Position numbers and translations under genes: made by a program. From Uranotaenia lowii (Eukaryota; Arthropoda; Insecta; Diptera; Culicidae): 64,000 nucleotides of DNA. The notes beneath the pieces are model-generated. The model was not told where the DNA came from and ran no database searches. It saw only the letters and a list, made by a program, of their open reading frames with translations. Location: NCBI RefSeq assembly GCF_029784155.1, contig NC_073692.1:423708305-423772304 (forward strand). Direction: 5' to 3'. Shown here piece by piece: positions 34,568 through 47,641 of the stretch (position 1 is its first letter; every line of letters begins with the position of its first letter).

Positions 34568-35187
34568 TAAGGTTGCCAGAATTTTTTCAGCATTCAACCG
34601 AACCGGACAAATCCGGAAAATTTTATATAAAAACCTGACAGAATCCGGGCATTTCATTTCAAAATCGACAAACAAAACTACGGACAATATCCGAGCGAAT
34701 TTCTGTCAAACCCAGAAATTTCTCAACAAAAATTAAAACAAAACGTACGTCTCGATGATCAAGTGGTTAGCGTGTTAAGACGGTAATCGCTGGTCCACAA
34801 ATGGCATGGGTTCGATTCCCATCTCGGTACTGGGTGTTAAATGTTAATCTTAAGTTGTCCGCGCCATTTATTTAGTCTGTAAAGCCTAAATCGGCTAAGA
34901 CGGTGTATGTCTTTTTTTTTTTAAAAAAAAACATTTCATCAGATCGATCGACTTATTTAAAATTGTGTTTAAGGCTTTTTAAAAACCTTTCATGGTTAGT
35001 TTTATAAAACTTGCTCAAAAAATTCGTTTTGGAGGCATAAATAGAAAAAAATTACAACACAATTTGTGTGTTTTTTTTTTGTTTACTTTGCCAAATAAAG
35101 TGAATAAATCCAGGGAACATCTGGGCATTTTTCAAAGAATTTGGGCAACTGGGCCGAGTCGAACTGTTCCAAAGTTTGGCAATCTTA
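34568..35187. mobile_element. TAAGGTTGCCAG-family MITE, copy 1
   Basis: It starts TAAGGTTGCCAGAAT and ends TTTGGCAATCTTA. ATCTGCAG (34560-34567) and ATCTGCGG (35188-35195) are an 8-bp target duplication with one change. It shares with copy 2 the run GGTTGCCAGAATTTTTTCAG, AAATCCGG-type motifs, ACCCAGAAATT and CTCAACAAAAAT. It is non-coding. A SINE sits inside it at 34745-34921, so the original length was about 440 bp. Confidence 0.85.
34745..34921 (+). mobile_element. tRNA-derived SINE
   Basis: The 5' part is tRNA-like: a D-arm/box A region AGTGGTTAGCGTG (34762-34774), box B GGTTCGATTCC (34809-34819), and a perfect T-arm ATGGG-TTCGATT-CCCAT. A tRNA-unrelated body follows (TCTGTAAAGCCTAAATCGGC) and a terminal T/A run. 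Polymerase III would transcribe it rightward. Copy 2 of the surrounding MITE lacks this segment, so it is a separate insertion. Flanking AAAACAAAAC and AAAAAAAAAC may be a decayed target duplication. Confidence 0.8.
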
Positions 35188-35255
35188 ATCTGCGGTCTTT
35201 TTTCGACGCATGTTGTGCAGAATTTTTTTTTCTTAGACATTGAATAACTGAAACT

Positions 35256-38091
35256 TAAATAATTGTAGCTGATTCATGTCTGAATAACAAATTTTATAAA
35301 AAATGGTTGGAAAACAAAAAAGATATGTTAGTTTTAGTCAGGAGTGCCAAATTGATAGAGCAAGGAACTATAACGAAAAAAAATTGGAAGGATTGATGAG
35401 GGTTAAGGATTTCAAGCAGCAAAATATTGACTTGAGAAAATACTTTTAAATTTATGATATTTTCTTATTTCATTTATTAACCTGAGTCTCAGTTAAAAAC
35501 TAGGTGTATGCAATTTGTATTAAAATAGTTAAATTTTGCTTTTGCTTTTAATAAATTTACTTATTTTTTAAGGGTAATTTTTAAAGATTGAAATACAAAA
35601 GCTTTTCAATCTGGTACAAAACAAAATTTTGTTCGTATGTTTCTTATTTCATTTGATGTATGTGTATGAAGCACCATTTCCAATAAAATCACATTTCATG
35701 ATTGAAGCCTTGGTTGACAATATCTGAACCATACTTTCGACGTCTGTGGTTAGCAAATGTTGTCATTGGTTGTGTCCTAATTTCCTGCAACCAACTCTTC
35801 AAGAAACCACCCAAGATCTGGAAGAAAACGAACGCATTAACATCTCCGTTCACCATTTAGATCACAACACAACTCCAAAAACATCGAGCATAGGAGAGAC
35901 GCGCCCAAGTTTTCCCGAATGTTTGCACAAATGAGGGAACTAAACGGTTGTTTACTTTCAACTTTTCTTCGACACTTCTCAACACCAAATGTGTCCCATA
36001 CAGACAGTGTTTCACTATTTACATTTTTTTTTTCTTGGTGTGTCTCCACCTATCTGTGTCAACGGGCTTGCAATCCGAAAATGGTTACACGCTGAACAAA
36101 TCGTGCCAGCCATAAAACAACTCCACAGTTTGTGTAAAGTGAGAAACCTTATTCTCGAGTTGGCTTCTTTGGCAATCCAAAACGTTTAGCCTCATTTATC
36201 GCTCCCTTCGCTCCATCGAAATAAGTGCTAAACGATTAAAGCACCTTCGAAGGAAGGAAGGAAGGAATTTGAAGTTTTGCGGTGTGAATGGAAGGTGTCC
36301 GTTGAGGTGTCTTACCGGTTTCTGTGAAATTGAAACAACCGCAAGGGATTCGAGCGGGATTGCTTTAAAACGCCTACATACATGGAGTAATTGTTATTGG
36401 GAACACTTTCAAGCCGTAACTAAAGATGTCAATTTACATGCATTATGGCGGAAATGAAAGATAATGTGCTGTCAAATTGAAACTCATTTATCAGTGAAAG
36501 CGCCAGAAATTAGTTTTCCCAGCTTACTATGAAATCTTTTATGGTTTGAAGCCTGAGTTTGTCTTGAAATCAACCTTAACCTTAACCTTAAAATTGCACA
36601 AGATAAAGTTTAAAATGCAAGAAATTGTTTGGCAATAATTGTTCACAAACTATTCAGGACTAAAAAAAAACAAGATCTTTTCAAAGATTTGATTTTTTTT
36701 TCCCAAAGAAGCTCCACTTTTCACCATTCTGTCGTTCCAGGTGTTGTCCCAAAAAATTTAAATACTATTTTTAGAGAAAGCTGATTCTAGGAAAAACACC
36801 AATAAATTACTCCTTATGACAAAGATAAGATTACCCAGCGGCCATATTTTCAGCAAATTGAAAATAACAGTACAACAACAAAATTAAAGAAAAAAACAGA
36901 ACGTTGTTGAAGCCCCCCATAAGAGTCATAAAATATTCATGCTATTGGGCCACAAAATGAACGAAACCCATCCAGACAGCTTTCCCTACCTTACACTCTT
37001 CGGTCAGTTTTCGCAGCCACAAAGTCCAGACCGAGTTGAGTTGAGTAAGAAGTAGGAAGATAGGTGAGTACATTAACCAGACCATGGACGCGGGCCAAAG
37101 AAATAGACAACAACAAGAATATTAAACTAAGCCCTGGCAGCCGCAAACAAACACTTTGCCGTTGATGATGGTGGTGTTGATGTTAGAGGTAAGGGAAACC
37201 TTTATTACTAAATCATTAGCGCGGGATCTTCCTGGTTCTGGTCATTTTCAATTCCCCGACTAAAAAGGCTGCCTCGGGTTTTAGGTTTTCTTCCGTAATT
37301 TCAAATAAAGGAAGGAGGAAGAAAAAGCTTCAAAATACAAAAAAATAAGGGAGTTCAACCTGCGTGACGATTCCCGCGAAAGCCTGTTTTCTCACCCTTT
37401 TTTTTTTGGTTGGTCGATTTTATGCTGCTGAAGACCAGGACTCCTTTTATATGGTCTACCCGCACAGTCCGGCTGATGTAGTTGTTACCGAATATAATTC
37501 CTTCCGCCCGGCTTTTTTTTTGTATGCACTCTGTTGAGTTTGTTTTCGTTCCATTCCCAATTATTCTTCATTCTAAAATTTCTGTCCTTTTCAAGGTTTT
37601 CGGTTTCGGCTTTGTTGACATTTGCAGGTGCTACAAATTTTGGTTGCGGTGCATTGCGTCCCGGGGTTATTTTCGGGGCTTTGTTTGAGATTCTTGTCTA
37701 AGACCGGAAAAAGATTCTCTTCCCTGACAGGTTATTCTACAAGCTATAAAACCTTTGCTGATGATGATGATGATGTAGATGATCAGATTCAAAATTTCGT
37801 GATTGGAGAGATATGAAGCTAAACAATCAGCAGGAGAACAAATATTGTTCAAATAATGAATTTATTGTAAAAATGCATTATCTGCGATCACTAAGGACTC
37901 AATAAGAAACGTCACGATTATAAAATCATTATAATTTTTCATTTTTCACACATTTTTGACATTTTTGACATATTCGATAGTTTTTAAGTTTTTAACATTT
38001 TTAAGATTGAATTTTTAAGATTTGAAATTTAATAACATTTTCGACAATTTTGACATTATTGACATTATAGACTTTTTAAGTCTATTGTCAA
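35256..38091. other. Non-coding DNA with a GC-richer island
   Basis: From 35256 to 35690 it is AT-rich. From about 35700 to 37810 composition is more balanced, with short overlapping frames on both strands that show no domain. Small microsatellites are present: GAAG repeats near 36249-36266, CCTTAA repeats near 36572-36590 and GAT repeats near 37757-37778. No host gene could be defined. Confidence 0.35.
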
Positions 38092-40385
38092 TTGACTATT
38101 GTCATTTTTGTCATTTTTGTCATTTTGGTCATTTTTGTCATTTTTGTCATTTTTGTCATTTATGTCATTTATGTCATTTATGTCATTTATGTCATTTTTG
38201 TCATTTTTGTCATTTTTGTAATTTTTGTCATTTTTGTAATTTTTGTAATTTTTGTAATTTTTGTAATTTTTGTCATTTTTGTGTCATTTTTGTTTCATTT
38301 TTGTGTCATTTTTGTGTCATTTTTGTGTCATTTTTGTGTCATTTTTGTGTCATTTTTGTGTCATTTTTGTGTCATTTTTGTGTCATTTTTGTGTCATTTT
38401 TGTGTCATTTTTGTGTCATTTTTGTGTCATTTTTGTGTCATTTTTGTGTCATTTTTGTGTCACTTTTGTCTCATTTTTGAGTCATTTTTGTCATTTTTGA
38501 CATTTTTGACATTTTTGACATTTTTGACATTTTTGACATTTTTGACATTTTAAACATTTTTGACATTTTCGTCATTTTTGTCATTTATGTCAATTTTGTC
38601 ATTTTTGTCATTTTTGTCATTTTTGTCATTTTTGTCATTTTTGTCATTTTTGTCATTTTTGTCATTTTTGTCATTTTTGTCATTTTTGTCATTTTTGTCA
38701 TTTTTGTCATTTTTGTCATTTTTGTCATTTTTGTCATTTTTGTCATTTTTGTCATTTTTGTCATTTTTGTCATTTTTGGCATTTTTGTCATTTTTGTCAT
38801 TTTTGTCATTTTTGTCATTTTTGTCATTTTTGTAATTTTTGTCATTTTTGTCATTTTTTTCATTTTTGTAATTTTTTTCATTTTTGTGATTTTTGTCATT
38901 TTTGTCATTTTTGACATTTTTGACATTTTTGACATTTTTGACATTTTTGACATTTTTGACATTTTTGACATTTTTGACATTTTTGACATTTTTGACATTT
39001 TTGTCATATTTGTCATTTTTGTCATTTTTATCATTTTGTCATTGTCATTTGTCATTTTTGTAATTCTTGTAATTTTTGTAATTTTTGTAATTTTTGTAAT
39101 TTTTGTAATTTTTGTACTTTTTGTAATTTTTGTCATTTTTTTGTCACTTTTGTCATTTTTGTCATTTTTCTCATTTTTGTCATTTTGTCATTTTTGTCAT
39201 TTTTGTCATTTTTTTTTCATTTTTGTCATTTTTGACATTTTTGACATTTTTGACATTTTTGTCATTTTTGTCATTTTTGTCATTTTTGTCATTTTTGTCA
39301 TTTTTGTCATTTTTGTCATTTTTGTCATTTTTGTCATTTTTGTCATTTTTGTCATTTTTGTCATTTTTGTCATTTTTGTCATTTTTGTCATTTTTGTCAT
39401 TTTTGTCATTTTTGTCATTTTTGTCATTTTTGTCATTTTTGTCATTTTTGTCATTTTTAACATTTTTGTCATTTTTGTTATTTTTGTCATTTTTGTCATT
39501 TTTGTTATTTTTGTCATTTTTGACATTTTTGTGTCATTTTTGTGTAATTTTTGTGTCATTTTTGTCATTTTAGTCTCATTTTTGTGTCATTTTTGTCATT
39601 TTTGCCATTTTTGACATTTTTGACATTTTAGAAATTTTTGACATTTTCGTTATTTTCGTTATTTTTGTCATTTATGTCATTTTTGTCATTTTTGTCATTT
39701 TTTTTTTCATTTTTGTCATTTTTGACATTTTTGACATTTTTGTCATTTTTGTCATTTTTGTCATTTTTGTCATTTTTGTCATTTTTGTCATTTTTGTCAT
39801 TTTTGTCATTTTTGTCATTTTTGTCATTTTTGTCATTTTTGTCATTTTTGTCATTTTTGTCATTTTTGTCATTTTTGTCATTTTTGTCATTTTTGTCATT
39901 TTTGTCATTTTTGTCATTTTTGTCATTTTTGTCATTTTTGTCATTTTTGTCATTTTTGTCATTTTTGTCATTTATGTCATTTTTGTCATTTTTGTCATTT
40001 TTGTCATTTTTGTCATTTTTGTCATTTTTGTCATTTTTGTCATTTTTGTCATTTTTGCCATTTTTGTCATTTTTGTCATTTTTGTCATTTTTGTCATTTT
40101 TGTCATTTTTGTCATTTTTGTCATTTTTGTCATTTTTGTCATTTTTGTCATTTTTGTCATTTTTGTCATTTTTGTCATTTTTGTCATTTTTGTCATTTTT
40201 GTCATTTTTGTCATTTTTGTCATTTTTGTCATTTTTGTCATTTTTGTCATTTTTGTCATTTTTGTCATTTTTGTCATTTTTGTCATTTTTGTCATTTTTG
40301 TCATTTTTGTCATTTTTGTCATTTTTGTCATTTTTGTCATTTTTGTCATTTTTGTCATTTTTGTCATTTTTGTCATTTTTGTCAT
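38092..40385. repeat. 2.3-kb satellite array, 9-bp unit GTCATTTTT
   Basis: The array has a 9-bp period with blocks of variants: GTCATTTAT (about 38158-38195), GTAATTTTT (38216-38270), an 11-bp form GTGTCATTTTT (about 38280-38465), GACATTTTT (38490-38560, 38905-39000, 39227-39260) and long homogeneous GTCATTTTT tracts (38585-38830, 39260-39460, 39740-40383). Because 9 is divisible by 3, long open frames appear in several frames and both strands; their translations are only 3-residue repeats and are not genes. Confidence 0.97.
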
Positions 40386-43300
40386 ATCAACTCTACGTCC
40401 AACACTGAAAAGACAGTGATTTCTTAAAAATATATTTTTTTCACTATTCGTTATCGCTGTGGTTTGTCCTCCAAAATATTATAATTATATATAACAATTT
40501 CCTTTGAAGAGATTTATTATTCGATATTTACTCATACACTATTTATTTATTGCTTATTTTATAATGTTATGTTCAATAATTTAATAAGACAATCCCTTTT
40601 CCTATCAGAATCAAACAAGTTGTAGAAATTTGTAAGAAGGTTGCAAAAGTTTATCAGATTTCATCTTTATCTTTGTGCCACCCAATAAGGCCAAAGCTCA
40701 AGAAAAATCCCCGCAGTTCTCCCGAAAGCGGAAGCAACAATTTAGCGCAGGCTCATTCACTCACGCAAGCATCAAATCATGTGACCGAGATGAAGAAAAC
40801 GAAAGGAAAACACAAATTAACACGTATAGTTGCTCTTGGAAATTACTGATTTATCACGGGGGGCTTCGAGGCCATTTTTGTCCAACGTCGATGACGACGC
40901 TCTGGCGTTTGCGAAAAATTATATAAAATATGGGCAGGTAATACAGTCTTCAACGTGGAGAAAGCTTTTCGACATCGATTGGCAGGGAAAGGGATCATGG
41001 CGTTTATTATGTGGTTTCAGTGAAAGGAACTCTCCAGAGTTTCTTCTATACTTAGGATTGGACTCGCAATCGGTGGCAAAGTTTGACCACTGAAAACGGT
41101 TGGCAGGCGATTAACCCTTTTGCTAAGTCGCTGAAATATTACTGAATCAGGCAACATAAATTAGATTGTTTCTATTTTCCTATTTCTTCTTTTGCTTTTC
41201 TCGGTCAATTCGTAGGCAGGCTGCCATAATAATCGAGCACCGTTAATTTGCGGTCATTAATCATCGGTTGGCATCGGACAAAAAGAAAGGGTCTGTTGTT
41301 GATAAAATAAAGTTTTTTTTTAAATCACGAGAAACCCACCTGGGGTTTGTAGAAAACGTCCGCCTCCAAGCTCCAATTGAAAAATAGGGAAACACGGGAT
41401 GATTAAAAGGGTCTCCCCATTCATTGTCGTGCGGACTTGGAAATGTCAAGTAAACCGGGATCGATTCCGATTGACCAAACCGAACGCAACGTTCGCATGT
41501 AAACATGCTTAATTCTAGTTTTTGTTCCCACTTGACGTCCACCCGTTAGCTTTTGTTTGTCCCGTGATGCGGAAATGCCACCGGGTTTTATACCCTTGCG
41601 AAAATTATTTCCTTCTGATAGGGTTTCCGAATGTTTTTTGACATATTAAAGAACAGACAGACAAAAATTCAAAATCATGGTTTTTTTCAGCTTTCCCAAA
41701 CTTACCTTGTTTTAAGCACACTAAGGACCACGATGAAATCTAAGCTGGTAAACACCGATTTTCGGCTTTCTTTATCTCAGAAACCACTGGATAAAATTTT
41801 TACAAATTGAATATCTTTGTGTTACCGAAAGTTTTGTGTTTAAATTTTTAGAGTTTTGTTCCAAGGCTAAATTTATAACTTTTAAGTTACACTTCTGTGT
41901 GAAGCACATTAGCGGCAAACGAAACATAAGATATTTCGTATTTCGTGCGCCATGTTCATACAAATCCGAAATTTTGACAAAAAAAATTGTCGGTCTCTAA
42001 GCCCACTTTTCCGCACTTTTGAAAATTGCACTTGCCACTCTAGAATTCTCTCATTTCCCCCGAAAGCACCTTCAATGAACCATGCAAAAAGGCCAACCAC
42101 ACCCAGTACATAATTATAGGAAGAGTATCGAGGTTGAAAAAAAGCGCAAACAGGGACAAAAAAAACAACTCTTCCATGGCATTCATCGCAAAGAGACAAG
42201 AATCGGAAAAGACAATGTGCAATGTTCTCAATTAGTCAGTGCGTGACCGAACCGGATCGATGGAACCAGACATGAGTAGCTGGAGAGAAAGAAAGAAAGC
42301 GGGGGTGGACACTCCAGTCGGTTATTGTAGTAAGGTACCCCTCCCACCCCCTCCCAACCCCTCCATCAAAGCTCCAACAAGCCAATGTTCCACTTCACTC
42401 TTCGATCGAACGCCCACCAAATGGCACAAGCAAGTTGATCTGTTTTTCCAGCCCAATTGTTGAATTAGTGTCGCTTTTACCGGTGAGTGCTTCCATTTTT
42501 TTCTGACGTTTGTTTTATTCCCTGCCACAAGTTTAGTCGCCAGCCCGGCAAACCACCAGGCAAATGACGAGTTTTTTTTGTCTCGTTCAAATTCATTCCA
42601 ACCGATGCGATGTGCAAAATAGCATAGGCAAACAAAAACTAGACACAGAAGCTTGGGCGAAATGAAAAAAAAAAACAGTTAACCGAACTCTCTCGAAAGC
42701 TGTGAAATGACATCACCCACTCGGCCGAATTTGGGTTGCGGTTCTCGAGAATTGGTCGTTGAGCCCTACATCAAATGTGACTATTGAATGGAAGTGCTTC
42801 TGCTTCCAGTTCAAGAAACGCTTCTGTTTTGTCACAGAGCAATTTCGATTTGATTTGATACAACTTTAAATCTTAAAATTTAGACGTTGAAACGAATAAC
42901 AAGCTCAGGATTATCGTAAAAATAGATCTTTTAAAAGCAACAATCGTTTAAGTTATTTCTTTAAAAAAAAATTGAGAACAGACTTTGAATAATTGAAAAA
43001 AAAACAATTTCAACATTCTAAACCTGAAACTGGAGTAACAGCAATAAAATGAAGAAAAGAAAACAGATCTAATCAATTTGAATATATGAACTTGAAGTGC
43101 AGTGCAGAAAAGGCTATTGTGCGCACAAAAAAAATAATTATAAGGAAAATTTGAAAAATAAAAAAAAAATTGCAAAGTTTTAAAAAAATTTAAAATTTAA
43201 AAGTATTCACAATTTTAAAAAAATTTAAACTTTATGAAAGCGGTTATATGCATTGCAAATTTTCAAGTTAAATCGTGTTTTGTATGATTATTCTTTAAAA

Positions 43301-46300
43301 TTTTTGAAAACAGCAGATAATCGTCACAAATTTGTAGGGTAGAATCACGGAATTGCAGATATTTTTTTGTCGTGGATTCATTATTTTTGTTTTAGACTTT
43401 GATGCTGAATCATGTCGATTGTCGATAGGAAATCTTAAATCGTGTAGTCTTTTTTATTAAACATTCATTATTTCCGTCATTCAAAAATATTCAATTGTTA
43501 ATGTTTTTTTTTTCTTCAACAGTATTTGAGTACTAGCAGAACTTGCTAAAAAAATATTAAATAAAAAAAATCTAGTGAGCATATTTATCATTCAACTTTA
43601 TCCTTGCTTGAAATGATAAAATAATGATCTTATAAACGGACTATTGAAACATTTTGTATATCAAAGTAGGAATGAGGTTATTAGCAGTTAAAACATTTTG
43701 ATGCTAAAATTTTGGTTCCGTGAAAGATTAATCCAAAAATTAAACGACGATTATCTCGAATATCCGTCGAAAAAGAATAAAATCGCTTGTTGGGCCTCAT
43801 CTTTCAAATCAGCACCATTTATGATCGCGTAAATCAGTTTGATGAAACTTCGCCAAACACAAAATCAGACATTTTTACATATTTATCTAATTTTTTTTTA
43901 AACGCATACAAATAATTAAGAAAAAATGTAATCTGAACAAAATAAAAAACACTTCAATTTTACGTTTTTCCTACATGTAATATTGCATCTATGCTGAAAA
44001 TGCTAGAAAAGTTAGCAATCAAATTGATTCTGGGGAAAATAAAACTGAAAACAAGTACAGTGCATATGTGTTGTAGATAATTTTTTTTCAAATTGATATT
44101 GTCAAGTTTTGTTTTTCGATGATTTACAATCTATCGTAGAAAAATCGTAAAGTAAATTCAACTTGAGAAAAGCTTCGCGGGCCGCACAAACATGTCTTGA
44201 GGGCTGTTGTTGCTGATCCCTTGTTTAGACGTATGTCTCGTCTTTCTCAAAGATAGAGTCTAATTCGGTCGCAAACTTATTATGCGACAAAAGAGGAAAT
44301 TATTTAAACGCAGATGCTTTTGCATGGAGGCCATTTTGAAAACTTAAGAGTATTTTTCAGTACTCTTCTTACTTTTTCGCTCAATCCAGGAATGTATGTT
44401 AGTGAGACGTATTTTTCTAAATGTTCCGTAGTGCTGTTGCTTACCGAGTTGTAAATAGCATCTACTCTCTTTTTCAAAATATATTTGACAAAATCGCCCA
44501 AGAGTAAATATCGAACACAGTTGTATCGGAAAACTTTCTTAATGACTGTTCGACAACAGCTTACGACTAAAATGAAACGACTAGGGTAGGTGTACCCTCC
44601 TCCGTCGTATCCCTCTTATTCGTCTTAATTCATGAATGCATGTTTTAGAGCCGAAAAATCACTTTCCACTTCAAAAGTCTACTTCACATGATAAACTTAC
44701 GCCTGTGAATTAATTTTCTATCACAAATTTGTCACTTTTAAAACTATTTTTTGAGATATTTGATTTTGAAATCTCGAAGTGAAATTAATTATTGGCACAC
44801 TCCGCCATATTAAAAGTCGAACTTAGTGATCCCCCCAACGTGTTTCTTTGTTTTAACGCTTCCTGTCAATGCATATAACAATAAAAATCATCAAATTCAA
44901 CAGAAAAGTGTTGATATAAAATTAGAAAAATGATTTCAAATTAATCTGAACTATATAAATTTGTCAATATTCGATTGAAATCGAATCGCTTGGCCCCCAT
45001 AATTCGTCGTAATTTTGCGACAGGAATAGGAAACCGTTTTGCAAGAATTGTAATTAGACCGGTTCATTTTTACTATTTTTTGCTGACCACAGTCGGACTC
45101 ATAGAGAATGAACATAATTCATTTCTAAGTAATCACAACACAATAAAGTAATTTTGAAGCTAGGAACTAGATGCGCTGGGAGATAAGTGCAAAAAGTCTT
45201 TTTATATTAATGAATTACTTGAATGTATTCAGCATTGCTTATAATGCATGGTTTTAAATGAGCATAGAATTTAGCTAAGTGGTTGGTGTTTTACAAATAA
45301 TTTACTAACAGTACCGTGCATTATTTAATAGACGTTTGAGTGCACGCAAGAATATCTCCAACTTTACACATTTCTAACGTTCAACTCCAATGAAATTGTT
45401 TCTTCATAATTTTATATTTTAAGATTTGATTATTTTTGGTTCGATTATCTAATGACAATAAACCTCTCTCAAGTATTTGAAACATTAGATACATCAATTA
45501 TATGAAAATTAGACTTTTTCAACTTCTTTCATTCAAACTGCAATATCTGACATACGACCAAACGCTTTGCTATACAGAATGTTCACTGAGAAATCCTTGA
45601 AAACTAAAACTTAATTTTCTCCAGTTTTCAGAAATTCTCTAAATGGGAATCAATAACAACTCGAGGAAAAAAAATCAATTCCTGGACCAATAACCTCGAT
45701 TTCTATTGAATGTTGAGGATTCATGGAAAAATGATGCAAAAAACTCCCGTTGAAGTTCAAAATGACAAGAGAATTCAGATGAATGAATGATTCAAACTTT
45801 GAAATAATAGTTCACGAGTCTCTGGTTTGGATCTCAATACAAGTTTGGATAAAAAAAAATCGGAAGATATGATTTTTTGTACATAAAGTCGTTCAAAATA
45901 AAACAAAATCGAACCGCTTTTTTAAGCTGATTCCTACCATATAAGTTTTAAAACTTGACTCATGTTTGCTTCGTATTTTATAAATTCTCAGTGAATTTTC
46001 AACAAAAGATGTTTTGTCATTTTTGACATATTACAGTTTGAATGAGAAAGTCGAAAAGTTTTATCGCTCGTAAAAAAAACTCGAATAGATGAGCTGAACC
46101 AGTCTAATGCGCATTACACGCATCAACGTGGCGTTGCTTTGTTTCGATACCCTTCGCCAGGGTTCCCACATGTATAAGAATACACATGTTGACATAACGC
46201 AAATGTGATTCTGCCTTAAATGTCTTACTATTCAGTCTCTTTACGTAGAAAAACATATAGTTCTATTAAAAATGTTGATGTTCTTTAAATATGGGTAGTT

Positions 46301-46450
46301 TCTGTGTAAATTTGTGCATTGTAATTTGTGTTAAATGTCTGTATGAATGTTATGAAATTTTATCTTACAGACAAATCCTAAATCATGGCAGCCCTGTCCA
46401 TTGGAGAGTGTGTTGGTAGAAAATACATTTGCAGGGTGGATTCAATTTGT
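40386..46450. other. Non-coding DNA, two GC-richer islands
   Basis: The islands at 40640-41620 and 41900-42860 have balanced composition and a CT/CA-rich patch at 42335-42375 (GTACCCCTCCCACCCCCTCC). Overlapping short frames on both strands have no domains. The segment 42860-46450 is AT-rich; CCTCCGTCGTATCCCTCTTA near 44600 and GGCCCCCATAATTCGTCG near 44990 may belong to a decayed element, but I could not define ends. Confidence 0.35.
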
Positions 46451-46954
46451 AAGGTATAATATTGTACTGCCTGCGATTGCCTTAGACAAGCAATGGTACC
46501 TAGCTACAATAACGCTACCTTGAGATTTCTTGGCAAGACCATATTATTGCGACTTAGAGCTCATTTGAACTTTGCCGTTATTCTGCGCGGTTGATCCATG
46601 CGAAGTAAATAATAGCATTTGCATGAACCGCAACCGCAAAATTTCAAATCTATACCTCATGAGGGAGGAATAGTTTGAGACAATTTCGGTATAATAGAAT
46701 GAAAGGTATAATATTTTGCTGCCTGCAGATGCATTAGCCAAGCAATGGTAGACCTGTTTACAATAAAGCTATCCTAATTTCATGGCTTATTGCGACTGGT
46801 TACTTGAAAGAACTTCTGCTGTTATCCTGTGCGGTTGATCCGTTCGATGAAAGCTAATGCCAATTGCATGAACCGCAACCGCAAAATTTTAAATGTATTT
46901 CTGAAGAGGGTGGAATAAATTGAGACAATTTCGGTCTCCTTGTACGACGGAATT
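46451..46954. repeat. Diverged tandem duplication, 252-bp period
   Basis: AAGGTATAATATTGTACTGC at 46451 and AAGGTATAATATTTTGCTGC at 46703 start two units that both continue with AAGCAATGGTA, TATTGCGACT, TGCGGTTGATCC, GCATGAACCGCAACCGCAAA and GAGACAATTTCGGT. The units are clearly related but have many differences and small gaps, so the duplication is old. Confidence 0.8.
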
Positions 46955-47605
46955 AGGAACCTGGTACGACAATGAAGGAACTTGAATGAGGAAAATAAAT
47001 CATAAATTGACTAAAAAGTACGTAATGGATTGATCTATTTCCTTCATAGTTTCATAAAACAGTATTAGAAATATAGTTCAATTACTAAACATCAGTTTTA
47101 AAACAACGTGGAAGGCAATTCTATTGAAATAATGAAAAAAGCTTCCTTAAGCCGTTGTCTTAGGGTCCTTTACCCTATAATGAAAACAAAATCAATTATG
47201 AGATGTTTGCTACGTTAAACACAAAAGTTTTCAATAACGATAAATTGAAAATCTAGAAAATCAAGAAAAAAATTAAACATAATCAAGATAGCCTCATTAT
47301 GTCTTAAAAAGCTGCTTGGAAAGAATAGACGGCGCGGCGTGGAGAATATATTGATATCGTCTTCTCTATGCTAGTTTCGTAGTAATAAACGGTTTATATT
47401 TGAAAGTAATGTAACAGAACAATTTATTTGAAACTGATGAGTATTATGAATTTCGAAGAAAAAATCGGTCCTTCAAACTCGAACCCCTGCAATTGGTCAT
47501 TCTGTGGGACGAGTGTGGAGTGAGGTGTTCCAAAATTGCATAATGTCTGGAAATCTGGGGGTTCCTCATCGAAATGGTAAATAAGGAAGTGGAATTCAAA
47601 GTTTT
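46955..47605. other. Non-coding spacer
   Basis: AT-rich sequence without a supported gene or repeat. Confidence 0.4.
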
Positions 47606-47641
47606 GTATGGGGTCGACTTAAAAAAAAATCATGTTTAGAG

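Larger units (their letters stand above)
33948..35255. repeat. Inverted repeat (about 140-bp arms), right arm split by a MITE
   Basis: The left arm 33948-34083 (TTATTCAATGTCCAAGAAA ... GACTGCAGATCAGC ... CACTTAGTGTCC ... GAAGTTAGAAGCTATACG) is complementary to 34488-34567 joined to 35188-35255. The right arm is interrupted at ATCTGCAG by the MITE at 34568-35187. About 400 bp separates the arms. Confidence 0.8.

Noticed and set aside
36572..36590. CCTTAA repeats resembling telomere DNA
   Set aside because: Only three units and not the TTAGG-type insect telomere repeat.
38022..40408. Long open frames of up to 256 codons on both strands
   Set aside because: They are translations of the 9-bp satellite, giving only 3-residue repeats in every frame.
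42335..42375. C-rich patch as a G-quadruplex or promoter
   Set aside because: Short and isolated; nothing else supports a function.
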